A DNA stretch of 45,181 nt from UMGS1889 sp964540575 (GTDB taxonomy: Bacteria; Bacillota; Clostridia; Oscillospirales; Ruminococcaceae): contig CAZINI010000023.1 in assembly GCA_964540575.1 (NCBI GenBank), positions 1 through 45,181 on the forward strand, given 5' to 3'. Shown in pieces: positions 1 through 7,976 of the stretch (its first letter is position 1; each line of letters opens with the position of its first letter). The notes beneath the pieces are model-generated. The model did no database searches and was not told the origin of the DNA. It saw only the letters and a program-made list of their open reading frames with translations. The translations under genes and the position numbers were made by a program.

Positions 1-60
1 AAGTACTCCGAAGCAAAGCTTCTACGCACTTTTTCAGTTGTTGAGCAGACATTAAATTAA
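1..60 (+). other. possible 3' end of an upstream gene
   Basis: Frame 1 is open from the window edge and closes at a TAA at 58-60, encoding 19 residues that end SVVEQTLN. The stop falls just before the nrdR promoter, which is where an upstream gene would be expected to end. Nineteen codons are too few to rule out chance, and I do not recognise the peptide. Confidence 0.3.
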
Positions 61-71
61 ACACTAATTTC

Positions 72-100
72 TTGACATTCCCCGTCAAATATGATATAAT
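72..100 (+). promoter_or_regulatory. sigma-A promoter of nrdR
   Basis: A perfect TTGACA at 72-77 and TATAAT at 95-100 are separated by 17 bp. Transcription should start near 107, about 28 bases before the nrdR start. An in-frame TTG start that would lengthen NrdR coincides with this -35 box and can be excluded. Confidence 0.9.
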
Positions 101-134
101 TGTACAACGAAACTTTGCGAAAGGATCGATGATC

Positions 135-581
135 ATGAAATGCCCATACTGTGGTTTTGAAGATACTAAGGTCATAGACTCCCGCCCCGTGGACGGCAGA
201 AAACGCCGCCGCCGTGAATGCACAAACTGTATGAAGAGATTTACCACTTACGAATCGGTTGAAATGCCTATGCTGCTGGTGGTAAAGAAAAACGGCTCAT
301 TTGAACCGTTCAGCCGTGTCAAGCTGTTAAACGGCATCTACAACGCCATAAAAAAGCGTCCCGTGGACGTTACGCAGGTCACCTCCATTGCAGACGAGAT
401 AGAAAGCCACTACGCCAACAGAATGCAGACTCAGGTCACAAGCACGGAGATCGGCGATATGGTGCTGAATCATCTGAAAGATGTAGATCTGGTGGCTTAT
501 GTTCGCTTTGCGTCCGTTTATAAGGATTTTACAGACGTTGACAGCTTTATTTCCATTATTTCCGAGCTTAGTTCCGACTGA
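135..581 (+). CDS. nrdR: transcriptional repressor NrdR
   Basis: NrdR is the ATP/dATP-sensing repressor of ribonucleotide reductase operons. The 148-residue protein opens with a zinc ribbon (CPYC at residues 3-6, CTNC about 28 residues later), followed by an arginine-rich patch and an ATP-cone domain from about residue 46 to the end. Length and order match the family. The start is set at the ATG followed by Lys-Cys-Pro-Tyr; an ATG two codons upstream at 129 is the only other plausible start, and an AAAGG lies at 120-124 in front of both. It has its own consensus promoter and is followed after 44 bases by the GH130 gene, which may be cotranscribed. No ribonucleotide reductase gene is in the window. 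Confidence 0.95.
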   Translation: MKCPYCGFEDTKVIDSRPVDGRKRRRRECTNCMKRFTTYESVEMPMLLVVKKNGSFEPFSRVKLLNGIYNAIKKRPVDVTQVTSIADEIESHYANRMQTQVTSTEIGDMVLNHLKDVDLVAYVRFASVYKDFTDVDSFISIISELSSD

Positions 582-625
582 ACATTCGATAATCAAGTAT
601 TTTTTAAATGAAAGGACGATCTGAA

Positions 626-1804
626 ATGAATTTCCGGGAAAAATTTGAGAGAGAAACCGCAAAGCAGGAGGCTCTTCTCACCCGTAAAAACGAAAAAACC
701 GACGATTACAACGGCATCTACGACCGCTATAAATACCCCGTTCTGACCGCCGCTCACGCCCCCATTCTCTGGAGATATGACCTGAACCCCGAAACCAATC
801 CCAACTTTATGGAGCGGCTGGGGATAAACGCCGTTATGAACTCGGGTGCTATCGAACTGGACGGCAAAATTTGCCTTGTGGCAAGAGTTGAGGGAAGCGA
901 CAGAAAGTCGTTCTTTGCCGTTGCGGAAAGTGAGAACGGCGTTGATAATTTCCGTTTCAGAGATTATCCCATAATGCTTCCCGACACAGAGCCCGATGAA
1001 ACCAACGTCTATGATATGCGTCTGACAAAGCACGAGGACGGCTGGATATACGGCGTTTTCTGTTCCGAAAGCAAGGATAAGACCTCCAATGACCTGTCCG
1101 CAGCATTTGCACAGGCAGGCATCGTCCGCACGAAGGACCTGACCACATGGGAGCGTCTGCCCAATCTGAAATCCAAATCTCCCCAGCAGAGAAACGTGGT
1201 GCTTCACCCCGAATTTGTTGACGGCAAATATGCATTCTATACCCGTCCCCAGGACGATTTCATCTCCACAGGCTCGGGCGGCGGCATCTGCTTCGGGCTT
1301 TGCGAAGATATAACCAACCCCGTTATCTGCACCGAAGAAAAGGTCATCAGCCCTCGTCTTTACCACACCATCACCGAAGTGAAAAACGGTGCGGGTGCTG
1401 TTCCCATCAAGACGGAAAAGGGCTGGATACATATCGCTCACGGCGTAAGAAACACAGCGGCAGGACTTCGTTATGTCATCTACGTTTTCGCTACCGACCT
1501 GAACGACCCCTCCAAGCTTATCGCTTCCCCTTCGGGACTGTTTATCGCACCTCAGGGCGAGGAGCGTGTGGGCGACGTTTCAAATGTTGCGTTCACCAAC
1601 GGTGCTGTTGTACGGGATAACGGACAGGTGCTTATCTACTATGCGTCCTCCGATACAAGAGTTCACGTTGCCGAAACGACCCTTGACAAGCTTATCGACT
1701 ACACCTTCAACACTCCCTCCGATCCCCTCCGCTCCGCCGACTGCGTTAAGCAGAGATGCGAACTTATCAGCAAAAATCTGGAGTATCTTGCAAAGAATAA
1801 ATAA
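626..1804 (+). CDS. GH130 phosphorylase, likely 4-O-beta-D-mannosyl-D-glucose phosphorylase
   Basis: The 392-residue product is a glycoside hydrolase family 130 protein of the subfamily that contains mannosylglucose phosphorylases (EC 2.4.1.281), which convert Man-beta-1,4-Glc and phosphate into alpha-mannose 1-phosphate and glucose in the cytoplasm. Visible signs are the early NSGAIELDGK and RVEGSDRKSFFAVAES blocks, the VYDMR segment carrying the likely general acid (Asp130), NVVLHPE, and SPRLYHTITEVKNGAG. The start at 626 sits 9 bases after AAAGGA; an ATG at 608 precedes that site and is rejected. The usual partner, cellobiose 2-epimerase, is not adjacent. Together with the GH27 enzyme 6 kb away it points to beta-mannan or galactomannan oligosaccharide use. 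Subfamily assignment is by motif, so a mannooligosaccharide phosphorylase remains possible. Confidence 0.88.
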   Translation: MNFREKFERETAKQEALLTRKNEKTDDYNGIYDRYKYPVLTAAHAPILWRYDLNPETNPNFMERLGINAVMNSGAIELDGKICLVARVEGSDRKSFFAVAESENGVDNFRFRDYPIMLPDTEPDETNVYDMRLTKHEDGWIYGVFCSESKDKTSNDLSAAFAQAGIVRTKDLTTWERLPNLKSKSPQQRNVVLHPEFVDGKYAFYTRPQDDFISTGSGGGICFGLCEDITNPVICTEEKVISPRLYHTITEVKNGAGAVPIKTEKGWIHIAHGVRNTAAGLRYVIYVFATDLNDPSKLIASPSGLFIAPQGEERVGDVSNVAFTNGAVVRDNGQVLIYYASSDTRVHVAETTLDKLIDYTFNTPSDPLRSADCVKQRCELISKNLEYLAKNK

Positions 1805-1822
1805 TATTTCCCGCAAATAGGA

Positions 1823-1866
1823 AAACAGGCTCACGGAAATTTTGGTTTTCGTGAGCCTGTTTTTTA
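1823..1866. terminator. bidirectional terminator between GH130 and the YpsA-like gene
   Basis: An inverted repeat, AACAGGCTCACG against CGTGAGCCTGTT, is followed by a T run on the plus strand and by TTTT on the minus strand. It ends the GH130 transcript, and the convergent minus-strand gene finishes inside its T tract. Confidence 0.9.
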
Positions 1867-2340
1867 ATACAACAAGCTTCTTATAGTTATTTTTACTATT
1901 TGGGAATTATCCTGCAAATCAATATGACAGTTTTCTTCACAAAAATAAAGAACAAGACCGCTCCTGCTTTTCATGAATTCATTTGCAGCATTATAACATT
2001 CGGGATAATATGCAGTACTGAGCATTAGAACGCTATCTGATTTTTCGTGAATTGCATAATACCTATTTCTGTACTCTTCACACCAATGTTCAGCTTGATT
2101 TTCATACGGAGTAATCAATTGCAGCGATATATCGTTATACTTTTTCAGTGCCAAGACTATTTCTGCTGCCCAAAGCGGAATTCCATACTCACAGTTCAAA
2201 TAGAATTCTTTAAAATTCGCACAATATAACTTCCATATAATTTCTGTTAGCTTTGATTTCAAAGTAATATACGGTTCTTCAAATTCATTCTTGCATTTAT
2301 AATTAAGCTCACTGCCGTCAGACATAATAGCACAAATCAT
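1864..2340 (-). CDS. YpsA/DUF1273-like SLOG-family protein with degenerate N-terminus
   Basis: The 158-residue product matches the C-terminal two thirds of the YpsA (DUF1273) family in the SLOG superfamily: a G-x-x-x-W-A-A-E-I-V block (GIPLWAAEIVLALK), an ITPYENQAEHW block, RYYAIHEKSD, and a YYPECYNAANEFMKSRS block near the end. SLOG proteins bind nucleotide-derived ligands. The usual N-terminal TG-x-R-style loop is not visible; the protein instead starts MICAIMSDGSELNYK. The start is the ATG after GAGGGAA; an upstream GTG has no ribosome site. It is transcribed divergently from a ribbon-helix-helix gene. Whether it is a functional sensor or a decayed copy is unknown. Confidence 0.65.
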   Translation of the reverse strand: MICAIMSDGSELNYKCKNEFEEPYITLKSKLTEIIWKLYCANFKEFYLNCEYGIPLWAAEIVLALKKYNDISLQLITPYENQAEHWCEEYRNRYYAIHEKSDSVLMLSTAYYPECYNAANEFMKSRSGLVLYFCEENCHIDLQDNSQIVKITIRSLLY

Positions 2341-2403
2341 TATTATCCATTCCCTCACGTTATCACTTTACAAACATTTTTTATGTTAGTATTTATAACA
2401 TAT

Positions 2404-2433
2404 ATTATAGCATACTATTATATCAAAAATCAA
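2404..2433 (-). promoter_or_regulatory. promoter of the YpsA-like gene
   Basis: Read on the minus strand: TTGATT at 2433-2428, 18 bp spacer, TATAAT at 2409-2404. A plus-strand TATAAT at 2436-2441 lies beside it and may serve the divergent ribbon-helix-helix gene, so the two promoters would sit back to back. Confidence 0.65.
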
Positions 2434-2461
2434 GATATAATTTATGTTAGAGGTGAACAAA

Positions 2462-2656
2462 ATGGACAAAAAATTGCAGATAACGAAAAAAACAAATCTA
2501 AAGGGCGATGACGGTTATAAAGTATTTTCGGTAAGGGTAAAAGATGAAACCGTAAAGCGTCTTGATGAAATATCTGCCGAAACAAACCGCTCACGCAATG
2601 AGCTTATTAATTTAATGCTGGAATTTGGAATAATGAACTGCGTTATTGAGGATTGA
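2462..2656 (+). CDS. ribbon-helix-helix (Arc/CopG-type) DNA-binding protein
   Basis: This 64-residue protein has the ribbon-helix-helix layout: a lysine-rich lead, a strand KVFSVRVKDETVKRLDEI, then NRSRNELINLML as the second helix. Such proteins bind DNA as dimers and often control their own operon or act as antitoxins. The start follows GAGGTG at 2450-2455 by 6 bases. No toxin partner follows on the same strand: the next gene is convergent and overlaps its last 14 bases. The divergent neighbour is the YpsA-like gene, and a repeated 10-mer in the shared intergenic region could be its operator. Confidence 0.75.
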   Translation: MDKKLQITKKTNLKGDDGYKVFSVRVKDETVKRLDEISAETNRSRNELINLMLEFGIMNCVIED

Positions 2657-3074
2657 CAGGAGCGGGGCTTTCATTGTTTTTACAGAATACCAACAAAATC
2701 AGCCCTGAAACTATCCTAGATAAGCCGCTTCTGAACAGTATCATTATCAACAGCAGACCGATAGCACCATAGTTCGATGCACTCAGATAATAATCATCAT
2801 TCGGCACAGTTCCCAAGGATATTATGCCGAAAATATCCACCCGTATCAACAGTATCAGCAGTATTATCTCCACCATTACCGACACTGCCGCTGCCGCAAA
2901 TATTTTCTTCGGACGCTTGTTTATCGGTACTATTATCGCTGCTGATATGACTCCCTGTGCTATTACTGCAAACATAAACAAAACGTTCATTTCCTTATCT
3001 AAAATAAGAAACGAAAGCACTGTAAACACCGAAAAAGCAATTCCCGAAATAATTCCGCTTATGACCTGCTTCAT
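2643..3074 (-). CDS. small membrane protein of unknown function
   Basis: The 143-residue product has about four hydrophobic segments (roughly residues 5-27, 32-50, 60-80, 102-135) and no motif I can name. The most likely start is the ATG at 3074 preceded by a weak GGTG; an upstream TTG at 3098 lies inside the T tract of the preceding terminator. The gene is overlapped at its 3' end by the convergent ribbon-helix-helix gene. No promoter fits between the terminator and this start, so it may depend on readthrough from the CCA-adding enzyme gene. Confidence 0.6.
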   Translation of the reverse strand: MKQVISGIISGIAFSVFTVLSFLILDKEMNVLFMFAVIAQGVISAAIIVPINKRPKKIFAAAAVSVMVEIILLILLIRVDIFGIISLGTVPNDDYYLSASNYGAIGLLLIMILFRSGLSRIVSGLILLVFCKNNESPAPVNPQ

Positions 3075-3094
3075 GCCAAATAACACCGTCCTTT

Positions 3095-3141
3095 TCAAAA
3101 AACGGTATTGCCGTGATAAAACCGCCGCAGCAATACCGTTT
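3095..3141 (-). terminator. terminator after the CCA-adding enzyme gene
   Basis: Arms AACGGTATTGC and GCAATACCGTT (3101-3111 and 3130-3140) form an 11-bp stem, followed on the minus strand by six Ts. It ends about 20 bases before the next start codon on the same strand. Confidence 0.88.
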
Positions 3142-3152
3142 AATTTTTATTA

Positions 3153-4499
3153 TTAAATCTCCGATTTTTCACCAAGACTTTTTGCCTTGGATATAAGAAC
3201 CTCTCTGTCATTGGGAATTTCGTCCGAAATGACCGCCTGCAAAAGCTCATCAAGTATATTGCCAACGGCTTTCCCCGAATATCCCAGCTCAAGAATGTCG
3301 TTGCCGTTCACCGACAAATCCTTCAGGGAAATGCAGTCCCCACGCTTCTCTATCTCGTATGCCTTAAAGTTTATCTTGTCGATAAGCGGCACACGCTCCA
3401 TACAGAACGGCTGCTTCGCACGGCTGTCAGCCTTCTGCACCTCCATCAGACGGTGGAATGCGGGAGAACCTATCTTCGACATCAGCCGCTTGATAACACG
3501 CTCGTCATCAACGGGAGTCACATAATGATACCTGATAAGCGTAGTCACGTCCTCGATAACACTGTTGGGATATTTCAGCCTGCGGAGTATCTTTTCGGCG
3601 ACCTCTGCACCCATCTGCTCGTGTTCATAAAAATGTCCCTGACCGTTATCGTCAAGCTTGAAGCAGTCGGGCTTGGAAATATCGTGAAGCAGCATCGCAA
3701 GCCTTATGGTAAGATCCTTTTTCGCCTGAGATACGGACATTGCCGTATGCTCCCAGACATCATAGAGATGGTATCTGCTCTGCTGATTGAACCCGACGCA
3801 AGGGGTTATCTCGGGGATAAACACCTCGATAACATCGTGATAGTTCATCAGCACCTCAAAAACATTCTCACCCATCAGCAGCCTGTTAAGCTCGGCGGTT
3901 ATCCTTTCCTCGGAAACGTCCGTGAGCAGTCTGCGGCAGCGGTGAACGGCAGAATCCGTGTCCTTATCCAGCACAAATTCCAGCTCGGAAGCAAATCTCA
4001 TTGCCCTGAGTATACGAAGAGCGTCCTCACTGAAACGCTTTTCCGGCTCGCCGACACAGCGGATCTTTCTGTTGAAAAGGTGCTTCTGACCGTTAAAAAC
4101 GTCCACTATGCCCGTTTTTTCGGAGTACGCCATTGCATTTATAGTAAAATCCCGACGGGAGAGATCTTCGGTAAGCTGATCTGTAAATTCAACAGAATCG
4201 GGCTTTCTGTGGTCGGAATATTCCCCGTCAATGCGATAGGTAGTTACCTCCACAGGCTCGTTATCGGACATTACGGTAACAGTTCCGTGCTTGATCCCCG
4301 TGTCGATTATCCGAAACCCGCCGAGAGCCGCCTTGACCTCATCGGGCTTTGCATTGGTGCAGACATCGTAATCCTTGGGAATACGCCCCATAAAGCTGTC
4401 CCTGACACAGCCCCCCACGATATATGCTTCAAATCCCGCACTCTCAAGCGATCGAATAACCGCCCTGACATTCTCGGGAATAAAAATATCCAAAACCAT
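3153..4499 (-). CDS. cca: CCA tRNA nucleotidyltransferase (class II poly(A) polymerase/CCA-adding family) with HD domain
   Basis: The enzyme adds or repairs the 3' CCA end of tRNA using CTP and ATP. The 448-residue protein shows the class II nucleotidyltransferase head: GGCVRD (29-34), the metal-binding DYD (43-45), RRDFTINAMAY for sugar discrimination, and the ALRILRAMRFASEL segment. An HD domain follows (MLLHDISKP, then a central HEQMGAE and YHY region), typical of the longer bacterial versions. The start is the ATG at 4499, one codon inside a GTG; the ribosome site is weak. In some bacteria CCA addition is split between two paralogues (CC-adding and A-adding), and one gene alone cannot exclude that here. 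It lies downstream of the TIM-barrel isomerase gene on the same strand. Confidence 0.93.
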   Translation of the reverse strand: MVLDIFIPENVRAVIRSLESAGFEAYIVGGCVRDSFMGRIPKDYDVCTNAKPDEVKAALGGFRIIDTGIKHGTVTVMSDNEPVEVTTYRIDGEYSDHRKPDSVEFTDQLTEDLSRRDFTINAMAYSEKTGIVDVFNGQKHLFNRKIRCVGEPEKRFSEDALRILRAMRFASELEFVLDKDTDSAVHRCRRLLTDVSEERITAELNRLLMGENVFEVLMNYHDVIEVFIPEITPCVGFNQQSRYHLYDVWEHTAMSVSQAKKDLTIRLAMLLHDISKPDCFKLDDNGQGHFYEHEQMGAEVAEKILRRLKYPNSVIEDVTTLIRYHYVTPVDDERVIKRLMSKIGSPAFHRLMEVQKADSRAKQPFCMERVPLIDKINFKAYEIEKRGDCISLKDLSVNGNDILELGYSGKAVGNILDELLQAVISDEIPNDREVLISKAKSLGEKSEI

Positions 4500-4620
4500 C
4501 ACCGCACTTCAAATAAAATCTGTAAAAAATAACCTATAACTATTGTAACACATTTGAAAGCTGATTGCATTAAATAACTATGAACTATTAATTAGTGATT
4601 TTGTTATTTGCGGATATATT

Positions 4621-5400
4621 TCAAAAAAATTCGGCAATTTTTCGGCTGTTTTCCGTCAGTGCCTTCGCCCCGCCCGTGTAGCCGTCGGCATAAAGCTCCA
4701 GCATAACAGCACCGTCAAATCCGATGCTTTTCAGCGTTTCAAAAAACACGGCAGGGTCGCTGTCGCCGCATCCGCAGGGCAGACAATCGCCCTTTTTACC
4801 GCTTTCGGAATAGTGGATATGCTTGATACTGTCCCCCAATGCTTTAGCTATCTCAATGGGGTCCTCTCCCGCCCTGACAGCCTGCTTTGTGTCCAGGACG
4901 AAAGACGCCATATCCCCCAGATACCGCTTCATTTCCAGCATAAAGGAAAGCTTTCCCGAGGTGCAGCGGGCAACGTTTTCCCGAAGGACCTCGACACCGA
5001 TTTCACGGGCAGCTGTCTGAAGCTTTGCAAAATTCTCGAACTCCGCTTCGGGCGGGAAACTGTTTTCGGGCTTGTTTCCGTGGAGGATAAAATATTTTGC
5101 CCCGACCTTGCCCATAAACTCGAAAAAACGCCTGTAATAGCCGATCATATCCGCCAGCCTGCGTTCGTAGGAGGTAAACAGCATCATCGGTTCAACACCG
5201 CAGGTATAGGGGTGAACGGAGATTATATTCAGCCCGAATTCCCGTATGCAGGCAAGCATATCTCCAAGATATGGGTCACTCAGTTCACAGTGTGAATTGA
5301 CAAATATCTCAATATTTTTTGCACCCGCATCAGCCAGCGAACGAAGTGCAATTTCCGTTTCCATGGGATAAAGGCAGGCAGTTGATACTCCCGAGATCAT
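4621..5400 (-). CDS. sugar phosphate isomerase/epimerase-like TIM-barrel protein
   Basis: The 259-residue product belongs to the xylose isomerase-like/AP endonuclease 2 superfamily of metal-dependent TIM barrels. Supporting signs: an opening strand ISGVSTACLYP, the IEIFVNS strand, FILHGNKP, a metal-ligand style LRENVAR, LDTKQAVRAGEDP, IKHIHYSES, and a final MLELYADGY. The substrate cannot be read from the sequence. The start follows AGGAG by 9 bases. That ribosome site directly abuts the T tract of the secF terminator, so expression may need readthrough. A tail-to-head gap of 121 bases separates it from the CCA gene. Confidence 0.8.
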   Translation of the reverse strand: MISGVSTACLYPMETEIALRSLADAGAKNIEIFVNSHCELSDPYLGDMLACIREFGLNIISVHPYTCGVEPMMLFTSYERRLADMIGYYRRFFEFMGKVGAKYFILHGNKPENSFPPEAEFENFAKLQTAAREIGVEVLRENVARCTSGKLSFMLEMKRYLGDMASFVLDTKQAVRAGEDPIEIAKALGDSIKHIHYSESGKKGDCLPCGCGDSDPAVFFETLKSIGFDGAVMLELYADGYTGGAKALTENSRKIAEFF

Positions 5401-5413
5401 ATTTCCATTCTCC

Positions 5414-5446
5414 TAAAAAAGGGGCAGTAAACACTTACCGCCCCCG
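5414..5446 (-). terminator. terminator after secF
   Basis: On the minus strand, GGGGCGGTAA and TTACTGCCCC pair around GTGT and are followed by six Ts. The T run is contiguous with the AGGAG of the next gene. Confidence 0.9.
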
Positions 5447-5451
5447 AAATA

Positions 5452-6405
5452 TTATGCAGTTTTTTTCTTAGGCTTAGCCGCTTTGCGTGCGGAAACCTTG
5501 TCGTCAACAAATGTCCAAAGAGGACCTGCGAAGCAAACCGAAGAGTAGAAGCCCGACATAATACCGATTATCAGCGGGAATGAGAATGAGATGATAGAAT
5601 CAACTCTGTAAACCAACGCAACGATCGTTATGGTCACCATAGCTATCAGCGTGGACACTGTTGTGTGGATAGAACGTGTCATAGACTGATTGATGGACAT
5701 ATTGACGATCTCATCTCTGGTCTTTTTCTTGCCGTAAAGACGCTCATTTTCTCTGATACGGTCGTAGATAACGATAGTATTGTTGATGGAATAACCGAGG
5801 ATAGTCAGCACGACTGCAATAAAGTTTGCATCTATCTCCATACGGCAGATAACGAAAGTACCGTAGGTAACGATAATATCGTGGAAAAGTGCGATAATAG
5901 CAACAACGCCCGCACTCCAGCCGCTTATCTTCTTAAATCTCAGAGCGATATAAATGATAAGGATAACAGAAGCAAATGCCACAGCAACAAGGCACTTCTT
6001 GAAGAATTCCGTACCTGCCGAGGGTGAAACGTCACTGGACGAGATAAGTGTCAGACCGTTGTCTGCATATGCTTCGGTGAGAGTGTTGGTCAGCTCGAAC
6101 TGCTTGTCCGAGGTAAGACCCGATTTGGTTGTAAGGGAAAGGGTGATGGAGTTTCTGTTTGTGGTGAAATCTGTACCGACAGCGGCATTTACGGGAATAC
6201 CTTCCAGTATCTCACTTGCCTTTGCGGAAAATGCTGCCGAGTCAATATCTCCGTCATAAGCGTAATTGATGATAGTACCGCCCTTGAACTGAATATCCAG
6301 CTTAACGCCGAAGATGAAAGTCGCAAGCAGTATAACAGCCATAAGGCAGGCGGAAATGATAAAGAAAACCTTTCTCTTTCCGACAAAATCAAATTCCTTA
6401 TTCAT
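5452..6405 (-). CDS. secF: protein translocase subunit SecF
   Basis: SecF partners SecD in the membrane complex that uses the proton-motive force to help pull secreted proteins out of the SecYEG channel. The 317-residue protein has an N-terminal membrane helix (about residues 13-35), a periplasmic-side domain beginning DIQFKGGTIINYAY, and a C-terminal block of five membrane helices with the SINNTIVIYDRIRENER signature. The start is the ATG at 6405, 7 bases after GGAGGT; a GTG three codons earlier overlaps that ribosome site. It begins one base after the secD stop, so translation is probably coupled. Confidence 0.96.
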   Translation of the reverse strand: MNKEFDFVGKRKVFFIISACLMAVILLATFIFGVKLDIQFKGGTIINYAYDGDIDSAAFSAKASEILEGIPVNAAVGTDFTTNRNSITLSLTTKSGLTSDKQFELTNTLTEAYADNGLTLISSSDVSPSAGTEFFKKCLVAVAFASVILIIYIALRFKKISGWSAGVVAIIALFHDIIVTYGTFVICRMEIDANFIAVVLTILGYSINNTIVIYDRIRENERLYGKKKTRDEIVNMSINQSMTRSIHTTVSTLIAMVTITIVALVYRVDSIISFSFPLIIGIMSGFYSSVCFAGPLWTFVDDKVSARKAAKPKKKTA

Positions 6406-6406
6406 A

Positions 6407-7828
6407 TCAGACACCTCCGTAAAGCTTGGGATTTCTGAACACCTTGAAACGTGAGATGGAATAGAGCATTATTCTCGAACAGAACACGCCCATCAGGAAG
6501 TTCAGGAAGCAGCCTGTCAGCAGGTTGTAGCCGAAAGAATAGATAGTTCCCGCAGTAGACGGACCGAACATAAAGAACACAGGGTGCAGCAGAGTTGCGA
6601 AAATGCTGTCGGGAGTACCGAACGCACCCATCAGGATAATAGCGATGATTATCATTGTAACGTTTCCGTCGAAGATAGCTGCAAATGCTCTCTTGAAGCC
6701 CGAATTCAGGGCACCGTCCAGGGTCTTGCCCGCTCTCAGCTCCTCCTTGATACGCTCGGAGGTGATGATATTTGCGTCAACGCCCATACCAACGGAAAGG
6801 ATAATACCCGCAATACCGGGGATAGTCAGGATAGAGCTGTTCATAAAGCTGAAATATCCCGAAACGAATGCCAGCATACCTGCCACCTGACCTGCAAGTG
6901 CAATTACAGCCACAAAGCCGGGCAGTCTGTAAATAACGATAACATAAACCGCAATAAGGCAGAATGCGATGATGCCCGCAAGCACCATAGCGTCCAGAGC
7001 ACCCATACCGAGGCTGGGTGAAATGGTGGAGAAGCTGGATGTAACAAGCTTAAAGGGCAATGCACCGGAGTTTATCTTATCTGCCAGAGCCTTTGCACTG
7101 TCAGCGTCGAAATTACCCGTGATGGTAGCACTTCCGCCCGAGATCCACTCGTTTACGGTAGGTGCGGAAACGCAGAAATCGTCCATCCAGATGGAGATCT
7201 GACCCTTAGTTTCGGCAAGACGCTTGGTAGCCTCGGAGAACTTGTCCGCACCGCTCTTTTCGCCGTTTTCGCCAATGCTGCTCAGCTCAAGGGCAACGAT
7301 CCACTGAGTCTGACCGGATTCGTTGGTAACGTATCTGGGATAAGCGTTCTTAACGTCCTTACCCTCAAGAATGATCGTATCGGCGGTAACGCCCGTCGGC
7401 AGACCCATTGAGTCTACCTCGTAGCCCTCACGGAAGGTCAGCATAGCGGTTTCGCCCAGCTCCTTAACGGCACTTTCGGGGTCGAAGTCCGCCTCGCCCT
7501 CTTTCCAGGGGAAACGCACGATAATACGGTCATTGTTGTAGTCAATGTAGCTTTCATAGTCGGTAATGCCCAGGTTTATCATTCTCTGAACGATGACCTC
7601 CTTGGCACTGTCCAGCTGGCTTTCGTCGGCGTCAAAGCCCTCGGGAGGAGTAAATGTGACGTCAACACCGCCTCTGATGTCGATACCCATTCGGATATCG
7701 CCGACACCTTTGATATACTTAGTGGTTATATCGCCGTAATATGTGCTGAATCCGCAAAGCACTGAATATGCAAAGAGAACTATCAGCACAAAGACAACGA
7801 AAAACACAGGTTTTTTTACCTTATTCAC
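6407..7828 (-). CDS. secD: protein translocase subunit SecD
   Basis: The 473-residue protein has an N-terminal membrane helix (about residues 6-28), the MGIDIRGGVDVTF strand that is the SecD hallmark, a P1-type extracellular domain, ISGGSATITGNFDADSAK, and five C-terminal helices with SVGMGVDANIITSERIKEE. It works with SecF in late-stage export. The start is a GTG at 7828, 7 bases after AGGAGG. The gene opens a two-gene operon driven by a perfect promoter 30-60 bases upstream. Confidence 0.96.
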   Translation of the reverse strand: MNKVKKPVFFVVFVLIVLFAYSVLCGFSTYYGDITTKYIKGVGDIRMGIDIRGGVDVTFTPPEGFDADESQLDSAKEVIVQRMINLGITDYESYIDYNNDRIIVRFPWKEGEADFDPESAVKELGETAMLTFREGYEVDSMGLPTGVTADTIILEGKDVKNAYPRYVTNESGQTQWIVALELSSIGENGEKSGADKFSEATKRLAETKGQISIWMDDFCVSAPTVNEWISGGSATITGNFDADSAKALADKINSGALPFKLVTSSFSTISPSLGMGALDAMVLAGIIAFCLIAVYVIVIYRLPGFVAVIALAGQVAGMLAFVSGYFSFMNSSILTIPGIAGIILSVGMGVDANIITSERIKEELRAGKTLDGALNSGFKRAFAAIFDGNVTMIIIAIILMGAFGTPDSIFATLLHPVFFMFGPSTAGTIYSFGYNLLTGCFLNFLMGVFCSRIMLYSISRFKVFRNPKLYGGV

Positions 7829-7861
7829 TTTTCGGCCTCCTAAATTGTAAACTATCGTTTA

Positions 7862-7890
7862 ATTATAACATTATTCGAGCAACATGTCAA
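7862..7890 (-). promoter_or_regulatory. sigma-A promoter of secDF
   Basis: On the minus strand a perfect TTGACA (7890-7885) and TATAAT (7867-7862) are separated by 17 bp. The remaining bases between here and the GH27 gene hold no clear gene or terminator. Confidence 0.92.
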
Positions 7891-7976
7891 CCGTTTCGGA
7901 ATAAAATTTTACAAATTAACAGGATTTTTTTCTGTGAACAGTATCTCTGTCCTGCCGATGCAAAGAGAGAACCACA

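Noticed and set aside
593..1441. 282-codon minus-strand frame opposite the GH130 gene
   Set aside because: Antisense shadow of a gene with clear family motifs; no ribosome site or promoter.
3453..4532. 359-codon plus-strand frame opposite the CCA-adding enzyme
   Set aside because: Antisense to a gene with intact nucleotidyltransferase motifs.
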